A stretch of 64,000 nucleotides of DNA from Moniliella sp. 'wahieum' (Eukaryota; Basidiomycota; Moniliellomycetes; Moniliellales; Moniliellaceae), in assembly GCA_003971905.1 (NCBI GenBank), contig RSEE01000004.1:930001-994000 (forward strand), in the 5' to 3' direction. The position numbers were made by a program, and so were the translations under genes. Numbering within the stretch: position 1 is the first letter of the stretch; every line of letters starts with the position of its first letter. This document shows positions 22,752 to 34,503 of the stretch, in pieces. Under the pieces are notes generated by a model, which ran no database searches, was not told the origin of the DNA, and saw nothing but the letters and a program-made list of their open reading frames with translations.

Positions 22752-24859
22752 ATGCAGCCAATCGAAGACGGAGCCTCACTCATCCTCGCCCATCGCCTGC
22801 GCGGTCGCGTCCTGGTCATCGTCGGCACCACCAACCGCTTGGCAGTCAGTCGCCTTATTGCGGCGGCCAGTGCAGGCGCCTGGCCTGTGGTCGTCCCGCC
22901 ACCCACTGACGCCACAGCGCAGGCGCAGGCGTTGAACCGTGGACCGGCGCTGGAGGAAATCACAACCCGCTCCGAGCGGGGCGAATGTGCCCTCCTCCCA
23001 CCGTTGCGACTGGATCTGAGCAGGAGTGGGCTGAATTGCTGGCTGCGCTGGATACACAGCCATTGCCCAGCGAGCACGACGCGATTCAGGCTTCCCAATA
23101 CACACAGCGCGTCCTGGAGCACCTTTCTCAGCCTCCACCCTCTGGGCCGTCGCATGATGCACCCCATGTGTTTGGTGTTTGCATCACTGATACCCTCGTC
23201 ATCGGTGGTGTGGCTGTCGAGTACGCGGATAAGGTACGAGCGGTGGCCCAAGTGTTGGTGCAAGTATGCCGACAGCGGCGCATCTTGATCAATGTGGCCG
23301 ACATGCCCGATTGGTGCGATTTTTCCCTCCCGGCCGCCCATCGTTTCAGCCTTCCGGATGGGCACGGGTCCAAGTTGCAGCTCGCCATCACTGCGAATGG
23401 GCAAGGGTTGCCGTGTGGCAGGGCGAATCAAGCGAGATGTGGTGGCGTCGCTCCCGCGAAATGTGGCTGCGCAGTCGAAAACATTGCACATCTCCGTCAG
23501 CTGGCACAACAACGGGATGCACATACCCCGCCATCGCCATCCTCGGTGGAAGAGGAACACTTCGACGATCCACCCCCTTAAATGCTGCCGTACCCAGCTG
23601 GGCCACGCCCCCCGACAAGCAGAGGCACGTGCAACGAAACTACAGCAGCGCGGACTCAGCGTCGGATGCGATGGGTGCCCAAATGTCCGAGTACTGGCCA
23701 CTGGACTACCTTGGTGCTTTGTCCGAGGCGGAGATGAGCCGGAGCTGGACGAGTACGAAGCGTCGCCTTCTGCTACGCAAGCGGTAGCAAGCGAGGCGGA
23801 TGTGAGCTCAGCACGGCTTGGCACTGGTTAAGCCCAAGGCCGGGTGTACCTTGTTGGCTCAGGACCTGGCCACCCGGGCCTGCTCACCTCGTTGGCCCGT
23901 GACTGCTCACGTCCCACGGACGGATGTCGTGCTGAGCGACAAACTTGTCCCGGCCCCCGTATTGGCCCTGATCCCACCCACGACCAAACTGATCATTGCG
24001 CGCAAGTTCCCTGGTAACGCCCGAGGTGCTCAGGCGGATTCTCAAGCTGGCATGGGACTATGCGCGGGAGGGTAAGGTGGTGATCCGGTTAAAGCAGGGG
24101 GACCATTTGTGTATGGCCGTGGAGGCGAGGAGGTACTGTACCTTCGAAAGGGGATTGAGCCGACTGTGGTACCGGGTGTGTCCTCTGCGCTGGCAGGACC
24201 GTTGGCGCTGGGTATTCCGGGACCCAGCGTGGGGTGGCCGACTCGATGGTGCTTGCCACGGGCGTAGGCGAGGCGGAAGCGCGACGGTGCTGCCAGGCTA
24301 CCAACGGGCGGTCGCTGGTACTGCTGATGGGAGTGGCCCGGATCGAGGGCGCTGGTGCGGACGCTGCTGGCACCTACGGGCTCTGCCGAGGCGGGGACGA
24401 ACGGGGCGGCGTACCCTGCCCACGTTCCCTGCGCGTGTGATTGAGCGGGAATCGGCCCCGGACCAGCGGCTGATTGCGGCGCCACTGGCGGAGATTGGTA
24501 GCGCGCTGCAGGCGGTCGGGGAGCAGCGGCCCCGGGCATGATCATGGTGGGCTGGGCTGTGCGCGCTGGAGGGAGCGGGGGACATGGAGGTGCTGGACAA
24601 GGCGGGGGCGGTGGAGGATGCGGCGCGGGTGGCGCGCTGGCTGGACGGCCGGGCGTTTTGTGGTGCGGGAGGGGCTGGCGGCGGGGCTGGCGAGGGGCTG
24701 GCCGAGCGCGCGGTGACGCAGGCGCAGCGCCGCCGCCGGCGAACCCAGCGAGCGGAGGTGGCCGAGACGCGGGGCGTCGACGGCTGGGCGCCGGGGCGGT
24801 ATGCGGCGGCGGGCCTCCAAGGCGGCTGGACCGCGGGCGAGCAGCGGGCGGAATGTTAA
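22752..24859 (+). CDS. Siroheme synthase, Met8-like plus uroporphyrinogen-III methyltransferase fusion
   Basis: Makes siroheme, the prosthetic group of nitrite and sulfite reductases. The N-terminal half is a Met8-type precorrin-2 dehydrogenase/ferrochelatase: MQPIEDGASLILAHRLRG, an NAD-binding strand VLVIVG near 22810, and NVADMPDWCDF ... LQLAITANGQG near 23290-23405. The C-terminal half is an S-adenosylmethionine-dependent uroporphyrinogen-III C-methyltransferase: LVPAPVLALIPP and ARKFPGN near 23950-24020, VIRLKQGD, then frame-shifted YGRGGEE, VVPGVSSALAGPLALGIP and VIERESAPDQR, ending near 24859 after a long Ala/Arg-rich tail. The order matches bacterial CysG, whereas S. cerevisiae uses separate Met8 and Met1. 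No intron is seen; five or more indels break the frame. The start is the ATG that matches the family N-terminus. The exact C-terminus is uncertain. Confidence 0.85.
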
Positions 24860-25323
24860 TGCAATGGGATCGATGGAGCAGACGTGCGGCAAGTGCGGGG
24901 TAAACAGAAAAAAACATAGGCCAGGCAGCTTCTGCAGCGTGGCGGAATTGGCTGCGTGCCCGCGCCGGCTGCCCGCGGGCGGAAGGTTCTGGGCGGCGGA
25001 GACGCAGCGTAGCGCTTATACGCATTCTTGTTTCTCGTCTGTTCCCCACGTCGGCTCGCTGCTGGGAAGACGCTGCTGGAAGACGCTGCTGGGGGCTGCT
25101 CGCGTGTCTTTGCCGTGCTTCCAGCGTCCGCGCGTCCCCGCCTGCCCTGCGCGCGTCTTTTCTTTTCTTGTCGCGGCGCGTGTGGGTATGAAGCCGTGCT
25201 GTGCGTCTGCCTCTCGGTCTCCTGTCGCTGTCTCGGTCGCTGTCGCTGTCGCTGTCTCTGTCGCCGCCGTCGCCGCCGTCGCCGCCGTCGCTGCCACGGC
25301 CTCTGCGTGTCGCTGCGTCCGCC
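24860..25323. other. Intergenic, simple CTGTCG/CCGTCG repeats before NST1
   Basis: About 460 bp; rich in CTGTCGCTGTCG and GCCGCCGTC repeats at 25218-25300, directly upstream of the ATG at 25324. No gene. Confidence 0.5.
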
Positions 25324-28300
25324 ATGGCTGCCTCCCTCTCCCAGCCCACCACGCCTGAGGGCGTGATTGTGTTCGCATACGTCCACGAAGGCATCGTCCC
25401 TCCCCTCGACCCACAGGGCATGCCCTCCACGGACGCATGTGTTGGCCTGCCTTTGTCTTCGCTGCCATGCCCACCACCTGGCCCAAGCTCCAGGCCCTTC
25501 TGGCCTTGATCGACGAGGAACATGCCGCCGGTTTCATCAGCGGCGTCCTCCCCGTCCTGCTGGCCTGGACCAAAGAGGGCTTGCAACACACTGCTGGCTC
25601 GCCCGTCGAGCCGGCGCATGCCTATGCCTACCTTATGGCCGAAACCTTTGTGGCCGCCGGACTCAAAGTGCCCCTCACGCCCCCGCGGGCCCTCGCCGCG
25701 TACATCTACGCAATGCAGCCCTCTCACTTTGCCAGCTGGGGAGAGATCGAAGCATTTATGGAAACACGCTACAAGATTCGCCGCCACCTCCTCAACCGGT
25801 CCGCTTCCCGGACGCGGTGGAAGCGATTGAACTGGACTTTGTCAACATGCTCATCGACTCCACCCTGCCCATCCATGGCCGCATCCCCAGCCTGGCCGCG
25901 CCTGATCGCACCTTGACCCAGCAGGCCCCGGTACCCGCTCCCGCGCACGCACACACCCCCGCGCCCCCTCCACGCTCTCTACTGCCCACACTGCAAGCGT
26001 CGTTCCGACCAAGGCGGTCGCTCCGGCTCTGCCGCTAACGATGTGTCGCCTAAGGCGGCAGAGCCCTCTCGCCGCGTGCATGCCGTCACCCCCCCATGGC
26101 GACTGCGGCTCGTCACAATGGCACCGCAAGTGCCGAAGCAGACCACCGGCTCTGACTCCATCTGCAGCTGCGCCACTGACGCAGTCACAGCTGGTTGCGC
26201 TTGCACAGGACCTGTGCACACATGTCGCAACAGGCTCCCTGAGCTCGGCGGCTGCCTCTTTGGCGGCGGACGCTCGCGTGCCGGCGCATCTGGCTGCATT
26301 TATCCAGCATGCCCTCGCCCAGTCTGACAGCAGTGCATCGCAGCCGACTTTGAGCGAAGTTGCGCACCAGCTAGCCGAGGCTGCGCATGCCAGCCAGCGC
26401 CACCTGTTGCAGCACACTGCCCGTCCCATCGATCCCACCCACTTTGCCCGCATCACCGCCATCGACGTGCGCCACCGTCCCAGCAATGACGGCAGCCCTG
26501 TCCCCACCGTCCCCACCGCAACTCCTACACCTGCTTCTGCTCCTGCTTCTGCTTCTGCCCCTGCTCCTGCTCCTGCTCCTGCTCCTGTCTCTACTCCTGC
26601 CGCGACAGTGGCCTCTTCTACCCCCGCAGAGTTGGGCTCAGCCTCTACGTCGGCTGCAGCGGATGAACCGGTGCTGATCCTGCCCTCATCTACCCCACTC
26701 CCCCTTGCTTCCTCGCCTTCGTCGTCGGTGTCACCGCAGTCGCAGCGCCCCCCTTCTGCACGTGCGCCTGGCAAACAACCCGCCCCACCGACCGCCAGCC
26801 CCGGTACCCGCCGTCTGAGTTCCAGCAGCGCCCACAGCGCCAGCAGCACTGCCCCTGGCATCGGCCCTGCCACGGCGCCCTCCGACACAGACACGGAATC
26901 TTTCCGTGCTCCTGCCGGCAACAGCACCGTGCGCGACCGAACCCGCGGCGAGACCCCAGGCCGGGGCAGGGGGGGATGGGGTGACGCAGTGCAGCGCCGG
27001 ATCGCACTGCGCATTGATTGGAAGGACCGGGAGGAGATACAGCGGTTCTGGCAGCGCATGTCACCCAAGGAGCGTTCGGCGCTGGTAGCGGCCGACGAGG
27101 TTCTTGTGCTCAAGAAGGTCTTAGCAGCGCGGCGGGTGTGAATGCTCCATCTGCACCCACCGGCGTGAGCGCCTGTTGGATGAGGTGCACGAGTCGTATG
27201 ATCGCTACCCGCCAGCAGCTCGCTCCCGCCACCCCACAGACCTCTCTTCGCCCCGACCGATCCAAATCGACCAAGGCCGCCGCCTTGGGGTCAGCCACGC
27301 AGGACTTGCTCTTGCCTTGGATGCTTACCATTTCGCCGCAGGGCCAGCTGGTCGGTAACTCGCTGTTGGCCACCTATCCGCCCTCGATCCAAGCCAGGCG
27401 GGAGAAGGCTCGTGGCGACACGGGCATGGCCGATATTCTGCTTGACGACGATGGTGGGTACGATCTGCCTCTTGAACCGAATGTCGATGTCGAGGACGAA
27501 ATCCAGGGCATCTACAGCGGCTACTTGGATAGGATTGAAGGTACGCAGTCGATTTCTTCTTTCGTCTTCCCACTCTGACTAACCTTGATCGTGTGCCTCC
27601 CCTCACACCCACCCTTTAGAATCCATCGATGTGGCCGACAAGCTACTGCTCAACCAAACCCAACCCCTCCTAGACTTGATTGACCTGCTCTCACACGATC
27701 ATGGTCAGGTGGCCTATCAACTGGATCAGCCTTGGCCAATGGACGGGTTTGGTCCGACAGGCAAGAATGCACTGCGGTTTTTCGCCATCAAGGATGTGGC
27801 ACGAAGCATGGAAGTGCGATTTTTCACATTTGCTTCTCGCCTGCTTGAGCATCGGATCGGGAAGGAGTACCGAGAACGCCTTTCGACGACCCCGCCAAAC
27901 CCAGCTCCTGCTTGAGCTCGAGCGCTCAGCTGCCGAGGTCCGGGGCAAGGCAGCCAAGCGGGAAAAGGAGAATCAGCGCAAGAAGGATAAGAAACGGTAT
28001 GTTTCTCTTCCCTTTTCCTTATCCATACCGAAATAAAATACTGACGTTTCCACCCCAGGCAACTCCGCGAGCAACGCGAGCAAGCCGAGCGGGAGCAAGA
28101 GCTGGCGCGTCAAGCTCAGGCCCAGGCAGAGGCTGAAGCGAAAGCTCAGCGCCGCCAGGCCGAGCTGGAACGGCAACAAAGCAACCGTGAACGACGGGAG
28201 GCAGAGAAGCGGGCCAAGGCCGAAGAAAAGGCTCGGCGTAAGGAGGAGGAGCGTCGCAAACGAGCCGAGGAGGAGCGTGTGCGGGAGGCAGAACGTGCCG

Positions 28301-29428
28301 AGCGTGAAGTTGATCGGGCACGTAGGGAGGAGGAAGAGCGTGTGCGGGCCCAAGAGAGAAGAGGATTATCGTCAGACCGAAGCAGCTCGCTTAACGAAAG
28401 AGCCCTCTCCTGTCATATCCTCTCCCGTTCCTGCTTTAGTATCCTCCCCTTCGCCGGTCGAGCCAGCCATCTCTGCCTCGCCATTCGCCGGCACTGCCCC
28501 ACCGTCCAGTCTCCCGCCGGGACTGAGCCAGGTGCCTCGCCTTCCCTCTGAACCTATGCAGACCGCCGCGCATGTGCCCAATGGGCTGGGCTTGCCCCTC
28601 CCGGACTTGCATCCGCAGCGGGCTGGGCTGCCCCCCGGGTCTCCAACGTGCATCACCTTTGCCTACGGGCAGTGGGATTCCCAGTGCCCTTTCGGTGCCT
28701 AGTGCTGCCGCGTCTCGCAGCACGTCCTTTTCTCTCGACACACCTTCTCTGGCAGTGGGATCGGCTGTTCCCTCTGCCTTGTCCCGCCCCATGGGCGGGT
28801 GGGACACGTGGCCTGCCCGGCCCGAGTGGGGGTTGGGGGTGCCCGAGTCGACAATGAGCCTAGCGCCTGGGAGCCCTATGGGGGAGCGATTTCCTTCCCC
28901 GGCTTTCCCCTTGCCTGGGCGAGGGCCCAGCCGGAGTCCCGCGCCGCCCGTGGTGGGGCCGATCGGCCCGATCGGACCTCCGCGTCGGAAATCGCCCGAG
29001 CCCACACCTCGTTTCCATGCCAATGCCAGTCGCAGTCCGCCAGTGCCCGAGACGATCTTGGGACCCGCCGCGCTTCGGTCGGCGGACGAGGACGAGGAGG
29101 TGTTTGTGCCTGCGAGACGGGGCGGGCCGACTGCGCTCTCTGGGGCTGCGCCCGGTGGCGCTGTAGGTACAGGCGTAGGCGTACCTGCCTGGCCCTCTGG
29201 CCCTGGAATGGGCGAACCGTTGGGGCCACTGGGCTGGGACCGCAACCTCCGCGCCAGGCTTGGCCTGGCCCTGCTGTGCCGGGCCAGGCGGGGTGGGAGC
29301 CCAGTGCGAGGGAAGGGTTTGGGTTGGGAGTTCCGTTGGATGCTCCGCCTGGTCTGCGGTTACAGCCAGGCGCTGGGATGTGGCTGCCGCCCGGAATGAC
29401 CAGCACCGAGTATGGTGGGTGGAGGTGA
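25324..29428 (+). CDS. NST1-family stress-response protein
   Basis: Large, mostly disordered cytoplasmic protein of the fungal NST1 family, linked in yeast to salt tolerance. Family marks: DREEIQRFWQRMSPKERSAL near 27020-27075, then ECSICTHRRERLLDEVHESY near 27140-27200; VADKLLLNQ near 27632; MEVRFFTFASRLLEHRIGKEY near 27808-27870; KREKENQRKKDKKR before an intron, then a long Glu/Arg coiled coil (28060-28370). The Pro/Gly-rich C-terminus contains IGPIGPPRRKSPEP and ends TSTEYGGWR at 29428. Introns are at 27541-27619 and 27997-28058 with a CTGAC branch-like site. The N-terminal segment 25324-26040 (MAASLSQPTTPEG..., PTTWPKLQALLALIDEEHAAG) is not part of the NST1 domain I recognise. It could be a separate small gene, although frames run on without a convincing intergenic gap. 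An Ala/Pro repeat encoded by CCTGCT units lies at 26530-26600. Several indels. Confidence 0.75.
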
Positions 29429-30526
29429 GAGGCCGAGCGAATTCCATTCTGCATGTGCATTCCGGGGGAAGGAGGGGCGATAGATGTGAAGGGGAAGGCG
29501 CCCGAGGGGCAGAGGGTCCAGGAAAAGTGGTAGAAGATGTATGCGTCTACCAACCAGGACTGCCTTCTGACTTGGGGCGTCACGGGACGGACAGAGCTTG
29601 CTCGTCACGTAGTTGACAAGCCCGATGAAGGCCCATAGGGCCTTGTGAGGATTGGTGGCCTACGTGAGTGAAGTATGCTACCGATATGGCGGCAAGAGAG
29701 GGATGGAGAGAGCCCCTCGATTGGTGACGCTACTACCACTACTTACATGCATCAACTAGAAGGAGAGGGATGCATCAACTAGAAGGAGAGGGTGAGACTA
29801 CTAAGAACTCTGACCCTACGCCTTTGGCAGGGACATGTGCCGATCTCCTCGCTGCTTTGGTGAAGCCAAAGATGGTTTATTCTGGTGTGCTGTGTATAGA
29901 CAGCGACAGGGACACCCAATACATGGGGGGGGGGGGAGGCGTACACTCTACGCTCCAGGGTCTGCGCGCATCTGTCTTTACTTTAGCCATGAATGTGTCA
30001 TTGCCTGGCACGTTCCAAGAGCGGCGGGAAGGCGCTCGGGAAGGCAGGAGGTGGGTGGCTGCTGCAGACACGACCACGTGTCAGGTGGATGCAGCGGGAA
30101 CGCACCCCAGTCTGCAACCACGGTGACGGCTGGGACCGGGATGGAATTTCGCACTGCATGAGGAGGATCTCAACAATCAGCGGATGAAAAGGGGATGGCG
30201 CGGCGCAGAACCAAGACACCAGGTACCGAGTGCCTGGACGCCCAACAGTCCAAGAGAGAAACGAGGGAAAAAGAAGGGTCCCCAGCAGGGACAGGAGGCA
30301 TGCCAACTGAGCCAAGAGAGCCCAAAACAAAAAAAGGATGGTGTAGCATTGAAGAACAGGGAGTGCATTGAATGGAAAGACACGGCATTGGTGCGGAAGG
30401 TTGATTGGCTAGTGTGGGGTGGAGGGAAGGACGGGGGGGGGCGGGGGCAAGGGGGGCGAGGGGGTGGCAAGACATCAACGTTGAACGAGAGGGAAAGAGA
30501 AAGGCCACACTATACGTACCTGGCCA
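29429..30526. other. Intergenic between convergent NST1 and cyclin genes
   Basis: About 1.1 kb, no gene seen. Contains a 23-bp tandem duplication (29747-29792) and a G11 run near 29927-29937. Confidence 0.4.
29747..29792. repeat. 23-bp perfect tandem duplication
   Basis: Two exact copies of the unit beginning atgcatcaactagaaggag, at 29747-29769 and 29770-29792. Confidence 0.95.
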
Positions 30527-32369
30527 TCAGAGCGCCGCCCCCTCATCTTCCTCTGCGGGCTCCCCCTCTTCCCTGGCCGCCTCGTCCGATGGCACGGTCA
30601 CCGCGGGGGCAGGTGTTCCGGCACGGCGACGGGGAGCAAGGGCAGCACTGCGGGGGGAACGCTCGCCTTCGGACAGGATGGAGTCAGGGGCGGGGGGCGA
30701 GGAGGAGGAAAGGATTTGGGGCTCTGCCTCGCAGCGCCTGGCTAATCCCAAAGATTTCCTCCAGCTCGGCCGGCTGGGGTCGATCGAGGTCATAAAAGTC
30801 AAACAGGTTGACGGCCGGCTGTTCGGGCACAAGACGACCTTTGCTGTCGCGCGGGGCGGGACCGACGCCGGTGCCCGAGGCGGCAGGAACGGCTTCGTCA
30901 CGGAACTGCTGCATCTTTTCAGGCCACAGATCGTGGGCCCAGGCCTCAACATATGCAGAGGCCTTCATGAACTTTTGCTTGCATACTTGCGGTAGAGGCA
31001 AGGGTGCATCGGAGGACGCAAAACATAGTCCAGCATCAGTTCGGCCGTGGACAGCAGCTCAACCAGGGTGTAACCCGAGTAGTGGACCAAGGTGGGCCCC
31101 CACTCGCCCCGGGCAAGTACCTCGCGTGCGAGCCAGAGCCCAGCCGCGGCCACAACCGAAGGGGGTGGGACAGGAACCGATAGTCCACCGCCGCAATTTC
31201 GATCAGGTACTTGGCCACCGTACGTGTCTGGATATCGTAGTCGTCGGCCTTGGAGATGCGACGAAGAAAGTTCATGGGGTTGGGGTAGGACAAGTCGAAC
31301 TGGAGCGTACGCAGCAGGTACCGCTCGGCTGCCAGGATCTCTGCCTCGTCCACCGCATTTTTGCACACGTACACGAAATTGGCCACTGACGGGACCATCA
31401 CTTCCTCGTACTTGGCTGCCGTGAAGAGTGCTGTCACGCCAACCAACTGGAGTTTGGAGAGAGCAACGAGACGCATCGACAGTAATCTGTCGATGAGATT
31501 GACCGCAAGGAAAAAGGTTTCAGGGACAAGATGGAACTTGTTGTGGATGCTAATGAGCCAGTCGACGAGCATGCCGCGCTCCTCCCACGTGATGTCGTCT
31601 TGCGACACGATGTACTGAGGGTTGGGCATGGTCTTAATCTGCATCGGCCCCATAAGGGAGGTTAGTAGCGAAACGAAAAGAAGGATTGCAAGCAACGTAC
31701 CTCGAGGGTTTTCATGTACCGAAAGATGTCGTTGACATACTCGGACACCATCAGCGGGTCGTACTCATCCTCCTGGTCCAAATCCTCCCATCCCAAATCT
31801 TTCGGAGGCTGTACCACTACGGCCTTGGCCTCTTCCTCTGGAGGGTGGAGAGAAAAGGGAGACGAAGAGAAGCCAGCACCGCGGACGCGCTTACGTCGCG
31901 CCCTTCATCTGGCCCATCGCTCGTGCCTGGTTCGCTGGGCTCGGGTGCGCGGCTGCGCTTCGTACCGCGCACACGGGCTACAGGAGCAGCAGGGGCAGGC
32001 GCGGACTTTGCCGAGGGATTGCGGTCCGACAGGGCGCTGGGCACAGGCCGAGAGGAGGACGGAGCTGCCCTGACGGCTCGTACCGGCCGGTTCGCAACCG
32101 CCCGGGCGGGTTTGGCGTCCGGTGCTGGTGCCGATGCCGATGCCGAGGCGGCGGGCGCGACGGTGTGGTTGGCGTCCTTGACAGCGAGGCCACGTGCCGA
32201 AGGAGCAGCGGAGGGTTTTGCCAGGGCCGGGGGGTGGCCCGACGTCGCGCGCGCGGCCGCGCGAGTGATGGGGCGGGTGGTGCGGGCCGCCGAACGCGTC
32301 GTGGGCTGCAAGGGGAGGGGGGGGAGAGGGTCAGGACGGGGGTGGGGAGGGGGGGGAGCGCGCTACCAT
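30527..32369 (-). CDS. B-type mitotic cyclin
   Basis: Regulatory subunit of the mitotic cyclin-dependent kinase (Clb/NimE/Cdc13 type). The Pro/Ala-rich N-terminus (PTTRSAARTTRPITRAAARA) is followed by the hallmark DPLMVSEYVNDIFRYMKTLE, an intron at 31639-31700, and the first cyclin box (RGMLVDWLISIHNKFHLVPETF, YEEVMVPSVANFVYV). The second box (LSYPNPMNFLRRIS, TVAKYLIEI, then frame-shifted LWLAREVLARGEW, VELLSTAELML) runs to KKFMKASAYVEAW. Residues RGLAVKDAN near 32180 resemble a destruction box but lack the canonical RxxL spacing. A possible first exon is just ATG at 32367-32369 followed by a GT donor, with the acceptor (cttgcag) near 32307. The tail ends at 30684 in one frame or at 30527 (acidic EEGEPAEEDEGAAL) in another; I prefer the second. 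About three indels. Confidence 0.9.
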
Positions 32370-33816
32370 GGCAGGGGGCGGGCGGAGCACGGGAGAGGGG
32401 GCTGGGCGGCAGCGGTGGTGGGGCGGCGGGGGGCGCAGGCGGCGCTGCTCGTCGCGTGGATGGATGGCGGTGGAGGGGCGGGATGGGGCGGGGGGCGGCG
32501 GCGGCGCGGCCTGGCCTGGGTCCGAGAACAGCAGCGCCGCGGGGACACGGGCGCCGTGCCTCCTCCCGAGATCCGCGCCCCGCATGGCGCCAGTGTGCGC
32601 GCTCCGCTCCCACCACAACCCTACTGCTGCCGCGTCGCGCGGGGCCGCAGTCGAGCAGCGCTCATGCATCGTGCATCGCACGCCTCGCTGATCATCGATC
32701 CCCACCTGCGACGCGGGTGCGTCCGCTGGCTGGCGGGCATGCCCGCCAGCGCGCCTCCCCTGCCCCCGGCACGCGTCCTGGGCCCGACCAGGCCGTCCCC
32801 CCACCACGAACCGGGCGGCGTGGACGCGTCCTCGGGGCGGGGTGGAGGATGGGCGCGCACCCCAGACGTGTGTTGCGCGTGGTGGGCGCAAAACGCGTCC
32901 TTTGCCTGTCCGATCGCCACGACACAGCCCTGGTGCCCGGCCCCGGTGCTGCAGTTTTGCACGTCGCGAGACGCGCTGCCCATCGGGTCGGTCACGTGCA
33001 CATCACCCGCCCATCACTTCCTCCGGCGTTCCGGGGCGAAGCGGAGGCACATGTTGTTCCGCTCCCCTTTGCTTTGTTCCGCTCCCTTTTCCGCCCGCCT
33101 GAGCGGAAAACCTCCACCCAGAGAAAAGATAAAAGGCCCGCGGGCCGGCTGCGCATCTTCCTTTTCTTCTTCCAAGGATTATTTTTCAGTCTCCCTGCCA
33201 CACTCTGTGCTATCGTTGTCGAGCGACACAAGAGTGCCAGCGTGACCTTCGGGTTGCCGGGAGACAAGAGCAAACCTCCTATCCCCCTGACAGGAACCAT
33301 TAGCGCTAGACTCCGTGGCGCTCGTGGGCCGAATGTCATGGGACACCGCCCTCCCTGCCTTTTCCCCATGTCCTAATCCATGTTGTTACTTCTGCTAAAA
33401 CACTTTTTGTATAGCATCTGAGGTCGTTATAGTTTGTGCCCCTTGAAAAGATCAATGGACACTCCCACGCCAACGGGGACGATACCAACTGTAGCCGTTT
33501 GGTTCCGTTCCGTTAGTGTCATCCAGGGCAGCCCCTCTGCCAACGAGTACGGTGTAGCAACTATGCGTAGTGCAGCGGAGGTGTGAAGGCACTAAGACGG
33601 AAGAATGAGTACTGTGAAGGCACTAAGGACGGAAGAATGAGTACGGAGTAGGGATGCAATGCTGTGGCGCGCGTCAAATCCCACTCTTCCTTTAAGTGGG
33701 TGAGTGTGCAAGCCAAGGAAAGGAAAGGAAGGAATAAAGAGGAAAGGACGCCAGGGGGCACCGAAGGTTCACGGCATCGGGACCACTGCGCTTGCAGCTA
33801 GGGTGCGTCCGCCAGC
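32370..33816. other. Cyclin promoter and 3' flank of the Tom6-like gene
   Basis: About 1.4 kb. The 32,370-32,900 part is extremely GC-rich; the rest is less so. Long open frames on the plus strand here are complements of the GC-rich promoter and carry no motif. A 31/32-bp tandem duplication lies at 33582-33644. Confidence 0.4.
33582..33644. repeat. 32-bp tandem duplication, one copy short by one G
   Basis: Units tgtgaaggcactaag(g)acgg...gagtac at 33582-33612 and 33613-33644, differing only by one G in a GG pair. Confidence 0.9.
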
Positions 33817-34100
33817 TCACATAGCCGGCACAAGCACATCAGCGCCAATGGTGCGGGCAAAGATAATGCCTGCAGCGAAAACGCCAACGCCCCACGCAAT
33901 GTTGAGGTTGCCAGCGCGCTTGTCGGCCGCAACAATCTCCGAGTTCCAGAACCGCTTGAGCCAGCTTTGGCTGGGCTTGGCACGGCGCTCCGGAGCAAGG
34001 AAGCCCTTCTGTGCAGAGCTGGGGTGCGGGGAAGAAGAGGAAAAGGTTAGTAGGGCAGGAGGGACAGTCGTGAGGCCACGTACAGATACGAGGAAGACAT
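33817..34100 (-). CDS. Small tail-anchored protein, possibly mitochondrial Tom6-like
   Basis: Two exons give a 72-residue protein: exon 1 from ATG 34098-34100 (MSSSYL), intron 34019-34083, exon 2 to TGA at 33817-33819. The body is basic (RRAKPSQSWLKRFW) and the C-terminal third is one hydrophobic segment (NIAWGVGVFAAGIIFARTI) followed by GADVLVPAM. A short soluble head, one C-terminal membrane span and a DxLxP-type end resemble the TOM-complex subunit Tom6 of fungi, which ends in DMLAPQL in yeast. The match is by architecture and end motif only. The frame is uninterrupted and the splice restores it exactly, so the gene itself is solid even if the name is not. Confidence 0.6.
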
Positions 34101-34503
34101 GGGTCGTGGTGAGGTGAGAGAGCGAGAAGCACGTCCAATGGCGCTGGTGGCGTTGGACGCAGGGAGGCCCAGAGCAGGCGGAATGAAGCGAAAATCTGGA
34201 TTCCGCGGCTTCCAGAAGCTGCGCTGGCGCCTGTGCTGGCTTGTGCTTGCCTGTGCTGGCCTGTGCTGGCCTGTGTTGGCCGCCGCATGACGTCAGCGTT
34301 GCCGTTTCAACTTGAGCGAGGGCCACGTGACCTCGTGAGCCTGCTCGGAGGCTTGGGGTGTTCCGGGGGCGCGCGGAACCAGCAGCTAATGGCCGTGGCT
34401 CCGATCCGGGGCGGCGGCGGTGGTGGGACCTGGCCGGACCCGGTTGGACCCAGCGCTGGCCGGTGGCGGCGGCCTGCTCCGCCTTCACCTCCTCGACTCG
34501 ACG
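34101..34503. other. Divergent promoter, Tom6-like / GPI8
   Basis: About 400 bp between divergent starts. Contains an imperfect GTGCTGGCCT decamer repeat at 34228-34280 and a TGACGTCA-like palindrome (catgacgtcagc) at 34286-34297, which would suit a CREB/ATF-type bZIP factor. Confidence 0.5.
34228..34280. repeat. Imperfect GTGCTGGCCT decamer repeat
   Basis: About five copies of ctgtgctggc-type units in tandem in the GPI8 / Tom6-like promoter. Confidence 0.8.

Noticed and set aside
22451-23824. 457-codon open frame on the minus strand
   Set aside because: It is antisense to the siroheme synthase domains and has no motif; long shadow frames are common in GC-rich coding DNA.
24042-25787. 581-codon open frame on the minus strand
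   Set aside because: Low-complexity Pro/Arg/Ala sequence antisense to the methyltransferase part and the NST1 start.
25851-27113. 420-codon Gly/Ala-rich minus frame
   Set aside because: Antisense of the NST1 Ala/Pro repeats; no domain.
31686-33245. 519-codon plus frame
   Set aside because: Antisense of the cyclin N-terminus and its GC-rich promoter; the cyclin frame on the other strand has clear motifs.
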